A stretch of 64,000 bases of DNA from the NCBI GenBank assembly GCA_900470965.1, contig UCCS01000016.1:62001-126000 (forward strand), read 5' to 3'. This document shows, piece after piece, positions 59,534 through 64,000 of this stretch. The notes beneath the pieces were generated by a model, which was given only the letters and a program-made list of their open reading frames with translations, had not been told where the DNA came from and made no database searches. The position numbers were made by a program, and so were the translations under genes. The stretch comes from Hyphomicrobiales bacterium (lineage in GTDB: Bacteria > Pseudomonadota > Alphaproteobacteria > Rhizobiales > Rhizobiaceae). Positions within the stretch are counted from its first letter, which is position 1; the number at the start of each line of letters is the position of its first letter.

Positions 59534-61318
59534 TCAGCGCAGCTTAGCGCCCGCCTTGAGCAGGCCGTCGATCAAGATCTGTCCGCCACCTGTGTTGAGC
59601 AGCGGATAGCCGCTGCCGCGAAAGGCATTGATGGAGAAGCCGCCCTCGGCCGCCTCAAGCCGCTGCAGGTAATGGCGCGCGCCGCCGAGATCGTCGGAAT
59701 GGGCATGGCTGGAGGCAAGATAGCGCAGCAGGCTGTTGAAGTTCGGCCGCGCCCGCAGAGCTTCTTCGCCTGCAGCTATGGCCGTGGCATGATCGCTTGC
59801 AAGCGCCGCTGCAATGCACTTGGTCGTATCGAAGTAATATTTATGCGGGCTGTAGACGCCGAGCTCTTGCACCCAACGCGCCATGGCCACAGCCTTGTCG
59901 GGCTGGCCTGCATAGCAATGAAGCATGGCGTAGAGATCCCAGCTGAGCGGCAGGGCAGGGTTCAGGCGGATCGATTTTTCGAACAGGTTGGCCGCGTAGT
60001 CATATTCGCAGAACAGGAACGAATGGACGTGGCCGACGAGCGCGAGCGACACCGAATTCTGCGGATCGAGTTCCAGCGCCTTGCGCGCATAGGCCTGGGC
60101 CTCCTCGATCAGATGCGCGTCGAGCGCGTTGAAACGTTGGCCGACCTGGAAAGTCCGGATGAATGACAGCCAGGCAAAAGCCGATGACCGCGGTTGATAC
60201 TGGATCTGTTCTCCCAGGCGCCGCTCGGCGTTATCAAGATCGCTGCGCGACAGCCGAAAGATCGCATTGACAGCGTCGATCAGGAGACCGTCTTGCGACA
60301 ATCGGCTGTCGTTTGCCTGGGTCTCCTGGAAATAGGCCAACTGATCGATGGCCTGGCTGATCAGCGCAGCGGCGGTGCCGAATTCGCCCCGCTCGAACTG
60401 CGTGCGGTTGATTGCCTGACTGCCCAGCCAATGAATGCGGTTGTTGATCAGGTGCTTCATCACCAGTTCGACCAGCACCATGTCACCGTCAAACGTCACG
60501 CGAAGCTGTAGGCATATCGGAAGGCTGATTTGCTGTTCGCTCTCTTCAATATCCGGCAGGGTGAAGGAGAGGTCGGTGACGCCAATGGCCAGCCCGTCGA
60601 TGACGGCTTTTGCAATGAGATTCTGGAACCGTGCCGCAGCAATTTGTCCACCCTCTCCAGCGCCCACCACGATGGGTGACTGAAGGGCCATCACCCATCG
60701 CCAGTCACCGGAAGCCCGCCGCGGATTTGGGTCGCTGCCGGTGGTTTCCGTGGGTTTGCCTGGCCTCGGCACATCCGGGGCGCCTGTCAGCGGCAGCAGC
60801 GCTGAATGTTTGGCGATATCGCGGCTCGGCTGCTGTCGCGGCTCGAATACATCATGGACTTGTCCTTCATCGAGCCGGCGATACCAGTTCTGCCGTTCCA
60901 GCGCTAACCAGTCCTCGAATTCCGGATCGCGGATGTCGATACCTTCGAGCAATTCATCGGTGATTTGATCCGCGGACCGCTCCGCCCGAACCACCAGGTC
61001 GGTGTCGAGTACGAGTCGGTCCATATCCAGCCAAACGGTATTTTTATCCGTAATCAAGAGATTACGTGCTGGCCCCAGAGTCTTATGAATGTCGAAAAGA
61101 GCCTGGCGCAGACTAGCTGCAGCCTGGTCGTCGGAGCGATCGCTCCACAATTTGTCCCTAAGCCAGATTCTCGAACGCGAGCCACGGGCGGACAATGCAA
61201 GCATCGCCAGAAGAGCCTGGGCCTTTTTTGATTTCGGAGTAACCGACCGACCTCCGGCGTCCACAAGGGCGAAAGGCCCGAGTAGGAACATCCGAAACGG
61301 ATTTTGCTCCTTGTCCAT
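59534..61318 (-). CDS. SARP-like transcriptional regulator with C-terminal TPR repeats
   Basis: A 594-residue regulator. Residues about 8-100 form an OmpR/SARP-type winged helix (MFLLGPFALVDAGGRSVTPKSKKAQALLAMLAL, SLRQALFDIHKTLG), followed by a bacterial-transcriptional-activator-like segment to about 165. A middle region of unknown fold and TPR-like repeats (about 430-560; AYARKALELDPQNSVSLALVGHVHSF and following) complete it. The ATG at 61318 is used; the frame stays open to 61522. It is 42 bases upstream of the PAP2 gene in the same direction and probably activates the cluster. Confidence 0.85.
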   Translation of the reverse strand: MDKEQNPFRMFLLGPFALVDAGGRSVTPKSKKAQALLAMLALSARGSRSRIWLRDKLWSDRSDDQAAASLRQALFDIHKTLGPARNLLITDKNTVWLDMDRLVLDTDLVVRAERSADQITDELLEGIDIRDPEFEDWLALERQNWYRRLDEGQVHDVFEPRQQPSRDIAKHSALLPLTGAPDVPRPGKPTETTGSDPNPRRASGDWRWVMALQSPIVVGAGEGGQIAAARFQNLIAKAVIDGLAIGVTDLSFTLPDIEESEQQISLPICLQLRVTFDGDMVLVELVMKHLINNRIHWLGSQAINRTQFERGEFGTAAALISQAIDQLAYFQETQANDSRLSQDGLLIDAVNAIFRLSRSDLDNAERRLGEQIQYQPRSSAFAWLSFIRTFQVGQRFNALDAHLIEEAQAYARKALELDPQNSVSLALVGHVHSFLFCEYDYAANLFEKSIRLNPALPLSWDLYAMLHCYAGQPDKAVAMARWVQELGVYSPHKYYFDTTKCIAAALASDHATAIAAGEEALRARPNFNSLLRYLASSHAHSDDLGGARHYLQRLEAAEGGFSINAFRGSGYPLLNTGGGQILIDGLLKAGAKLR

Positions 61319-61973
61319 GCAATCCACCGGCCCCGCCCCCGTTGCCTCCGATGTGCTGGTTGGGCAGCTCGAAGACCTAGCATGCGGAGGCCAGTCTGCC
61401 ACAACTGCGGCGTCTGGCAAGCAACCGATAAGGGAAACCGGAACTCCAAAAGGCAAATCGATACTTCGGCGATGGTTGAACTGAAGCATAACCGGCTGAA
61501 ATCCCTCTGCATAACTTCGCAAACTGGCCGTAGCACCCCACCGTCAAAGCAGCGTCAAAGGAATGTTGTTTAGGCGACGTCACTTTGCAGGCGTCGCCAA
61601 AGGCTGCCAACTATTCACAGAGAATAGTGGGATCGATCTTGGGAAAAATACGATTATGTTCCGCTCTGTCGGATTGAGATGCGCAGGTGCAGGCAGCGGC
61701 CAAGAAGGTTTGTGAAGCGGTGCGCGATTTGAGGAGCGATTGCGCTCTATGATCATTTCAACAGGGTCGAAACAAACGGTTGACCACCGGGATGCCACAC
61801 ACCGAAGCGGAGCGCATCAATCTTCGCGGGAGATGGCACGTGTTAACATCGGTTTGCCGTTGCGCCTTCGCAGGCTGGACCGATGCGAGCCGCAGGCGGA
61901 ATCCCTGTTGCAGGCGACGGCAATCTGGACCTCTTCTGCGGAGGCAGAAACCATTGTCGTTTAGCGCGAGTTC
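61319..61973. other. Non-coding gap upstream of the modification cluster
   Basis: The promoter of the minus-strand regulator gene must lie here. Several short open frames exist on both strands but none shows a recognisable family, ribosome site or codon pattern like its neighbours. No repeat or RNA gene was seen. Confidence 0.45.
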
Positions 61974-62279
61974 TTAAATCCCCGACCCGTCGAGCTGCTC
62001 AGTGTCGTCGCCTTCCCAGGGCGAGGGCATCGAGCTGCGGCTGAGGTTTGCCGCGGGCATCGGCATCCAACACTTCAATTCCGGCTCAGCATATTCGATG
62101 ATGTGTCCGGGGGAGGAATCAGAGGCGCGCCAGCCCTCTCCACCGAACTGATCGCCGTTCGACCAATACGCGAGGTCAACTTCTGCCGGTCCCTGTTCGG
62201 ACGAGCGGATCGTGACCAAGATCCGACTCCCGTCTTTCGGGGCGCTTTCCATATGGCGCCACCGGTCTGGCTCGTCCAT
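61974..62279 (-). CDS. Conserved small protein of unknown function
   Basis: A 101-residue protein with the pattern WRHMESAPKDGSRILVTIRS and LAYWSNGDQFGGEGW, followed by CWMPMP. This resembles small DUF551-like proteins found in alphaproteobacteria and phages. The ATG at 62279 has a very strong ribosome site (AGGAGGAAATGCG). It is a stand-alone gene and its role is unknown. Confidence 0.75.
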   Translation of the reverse strand: MDEPDRWRHMESAPKDGSRILVTIRSSEQGPAEVDLAYWSNGDQFGGEGWRASDSSPGHIIEYAEPELKCWMPMPAANLSRSSMPSPWEGDDTEQLDGSGI

Positions 62280-62826
62280 CGCATTTCCTCCTGCCTTGCT
62301 GCGAGTTACAACTGTCGTCTAGCGATCGAGGTCGGTCAACTCAAACTACGTGCAAACCATCCTCTCTCGATCGATGACCGGCCGCGATGGTTGACCCGTA
62401 GCCGGCATCGGCGGGACGGTCGCCAATTTCGGCTTCCATGGTCTGCGGAGGCGCCGGGCTTATATTGGACATTGAACGCCGACCCGCGCCTCGGGCGGTT
62501 AGGACGCCTCGCATACCTGATTCAGAATTCTGGCAGTGAGCGCGGCTTGTGATGGTGCCGCTGGTGTGCTCAAGAGCCCTTATTCAAATTTCCAGCAGTG
62601 GCATCGCCAGTGCGTTGGCGAAAGCTGCGACCAAAACAGCACCGACGAAAGCTCGCTCGAGGCGGCGTCGCTGCGCCCAGCCTTGCAAAAAATACGCGCT
62701 CGGCGCTTTTTAAAGAGTGTTCTGTAGCAGACGAAAGCGCCTGCACCGGTCGCAAATGCCGATAACTTTGTGAGCATGGCACTGGATACTGAATTGTTCT
62801 GAAATGTGCACTGGGAGGAGGGCCCA
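62280..62826. other. Non-coding gap, possibly with gene remnants
   Basis: No intact gene was recognised. On the minus strand around 62585-62715 a frame reads AYFLQGWAQRRRLERAFVGA and then VLVAAFANALAMPLLEI before a stop, which looks like the end of a small membrane protein without a visible start. The end of the gap carries the strong GGGAGGAGG ribosome site of the following CoA-transferase gene. Confidence 0.4.
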
Positions 62827-64000
62827 ATGACGACGATCCATCAGAGGCTGTATCGCGAACGGCTGACATCTGCAAACACGGCGGTCACGATGGTCCCGTC
62901 CGGCGCGAAGGTCGCAATGCCACTGGCTGCCGGTCAGCCACCCGCTATCCTTGCGGCGCTTGCTGAACGGGCCCGTGTGGGAGCCGTCGAGAATGTGCGG
63001 CTCTACTATCTTCTTTGCACTGGCGTCGCTGGCACGAGTGTATTCGAATTCGAGCTGCGCGACCTGATCGTCCCAATGAGCTACTTTCATGGAGGCGTCG
63101 AGCGTGCGCTCGACAAGAGGAGATTGGCGGAGGCGCTGCCCGCGGTCGACCTGGTACCCTGCCATTTCAGCCAGGTGCCGCGCTCGATGGTCGAGCATGT
63201 CGGTGTGGACACGTTGATTGCAACCGTCTCGCCGATGGACGCCGATGGCAATTTCAGCCTTGGTGCCAGTACCGACTATGCGCTCACGGTATCGCGAAAG
63301 CCCGGACTTCGCCTGATCCTCGAGGTCAACAGCAATATGCCCTATGTGCGGGGTGATTGCATGATCCCTGTTTCAAGCGTGACAGCGCTGGTTGAAAACG
63401 ATGTCAGCCTGCCTGTGTTGCTCGCCGCTGAGCGCAATGAGGTGGATGATGCCATCGGGGCGATCATTGCGGACCTGGTGGAAGATGGCGACTGCCTGCA
63501 AATGGGTATCGGTGCTTTGCCTGATGCGGTGTGCTCGGGGCTTTCACAGCATCGCCACCTCGGCATTCATACGGAAATGATGACGCCGGGCCTCGCAAGG
63601 CTGGTCACAGCGGGCGTGGTCGACAACAGTCGCAAGCAGATACATGCCGGGCGGTCCATCTTCACTTTTGCGCTCGGAGATCAAGCCCTTTACGACTTCC
63701 TGAATAACAACCCGGCAGTTGAGGCCTACCCAGTCGATTATGTGAACAATCCCTTCATCATCGCGCAGAATGATCGGGTGGTGTCGGTCAACGCGACGCT
63801 GCAGGTCGATTTGAACGGCGCGTGCAATTCCGAGTTCGTGAACGGCAGGCAGTTCAGTGCATCCGGCGGTCAGGTTGATTTCGTGCGCGGCGCGTATGCC
63901 TCTCGCGGGGGGCGATCGATCATCGCCTGTCATTCCACCGCGGCGAAGGGCACGCTCTCGCGCATCGTTCCGACGCTGACCGGACCAGTGACAACATCGC
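62827..64000 (+). CDS. Acetyl-CoA hydrolase/transferase-family protein (3' end outside window)
   Basis: The frame from the ATG at 62827 stays open to the window edge (391 codons). The product belongs to the acetyl-CoA hydrolase/4-hydroxybutyrate CoA-transferase family: PSGAKVAMPLAAGQPPAIL near the N-terminus, TVSPMDADGNFSLGAS, MGIGALPDAV, and GACNSEFVNGRQFSASGGQVDFVRGA with the catalytic Glu in NSE. GGGAGGAGG six bases upstream fixes the start. It moves CoA between small carboxylic acids; the acceptor is unknown. Roughly the last tenth of the protein is missing. Confidence 0.9.
   Translation, partial: MTTIHQRLYRERLTSANTAVTMVPSGAKVAMPLAAGQPPAILAALAERARVGAVENVRLYYLLCTGVAGTSVFEFELRDLIVPMSYFHGGVERALDKRRLAEALPAVDLVPCHFSQVPRSMVEHVGVDTLIATVSPMDADGNFSLGASTDYALTVSRKPGLRLILEVNSNMPYVRGDCMIPVSSVTALVENDVSLPVLLAAERNEVDDAIGAIIADLVEDGDCLQMGIGALPDAVCSGLSQHRHLGIHTEMMTPGLARLVTAGVVDNSRKQIHAGRSIFTFALGDQALYDFLNNNPAVEAYPVDYVNNPFIIAQNDRVVSVNATLQVDLNGACNSEFVNGRQFSASGGQVDFVRGAYASRGGRSIIACHSTAAKGTLSRIVPTLTGPVTTS

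Noticed and set aside
62580..62777. 65-codon minus-strand frame before the CoA-transferase gene
   Set aside because: The first residues look membrane-like but the rest is of unusual composition and a better-looking protein tail lies in a different frame; at most a remnant.

Overview
This window looks like an accessory replicon or genomic-island stretch of a Rhizobium/Agrobacterium-type alphaproteobacterium. The DNA is GC-rich and tightly packed with overlapping operons. It carries three complete ABC importers with their own catabolic genes and many stand-alone regulators, and gene sets that I know mainly from rhizobial plasmids. No rRNA, tRNA, CRISPR array or replication origin was seen. The assignment is inferred from gene content and not from a marker gene.

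Layout. 1-483: end of a short-chain dehydrogenase followed by a decayed IlvD/Edd dehydratase fragment. 508-2002: TetR regulator with a palindromic operator, an EamA exporter and a terminator. 2254-5293: TPP enzyme plus aldehyde dehydrogenase. 5466-6038: Mug-type DNA glycosylase. 6195-18073: one long operon with a CUT1-type ABC importer that has two different ATPases, then two dihydroxyacetone kinases. One kinase is an ATP-dependent DhaK-DhaL fusion. The other is a PEP-dependent set (DhaL, DhaM, dedicated HPr, dedicated EI, HTH protein, DhaK). 18296-20202: LysR regulator divergent from an EamA transporter.

20304-26993 (minus): a partner-switching signalling operon comprising a STAS protein, a GHKL kinase, a sensor PP2C phosphatase, a STAS-methyltransferase fusion, a degenerate GHKL-like protein and an AGDEF-EAL c-di-GMP protein. 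27281-27520: remains of an IS5-type transposase. 27658-35211: a dipeptide-type ABC importer with a luciferase-like monooxygenase and two carboxymuconolactone-decarboxylase-fold proteins, matching the uncharacterised Avi_7169/Avi_7170 family set. 35601-40547: SDR, BtpA-family protein, FGGY kinase, HAD phosphatase and DeoR regulator. 40807-43438: questin-oxidase-like protein and a FAD monooxygenase, convergent.

43746-51275: ABC importer plus a biuret-hydrolase-like cysteine hydrolase, a second copy that has lost all three catalytic residues, and allophanate hydrolase; this reads as uptake and complete hydrolysis of a urea-type nitrogen compound. 51538-53382: secreted metallo-beta-lactamase-fold protein divergent from an AraC regulator.

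53412-61318 (minus) is the most novel part. It holds a SARP-like/TPR regulator, a PAP2/haloperoxidase-type protein with an Asn-Lys repeat in its N-terminal extension, a cytoplasmic subtilisin-like protease, a terminator, then an HExxH protein resembling 2-oxoglutarate-dependent peptide beta-hydroxylases, a ThiF/E1-like adenylating enzyme and a DUF982-like protein. I read this as a candidate undescribed peptide- or protein-modification system. 61974-64000: a small conserved protein and the start of a CoA-transferase gene that runs off the window.
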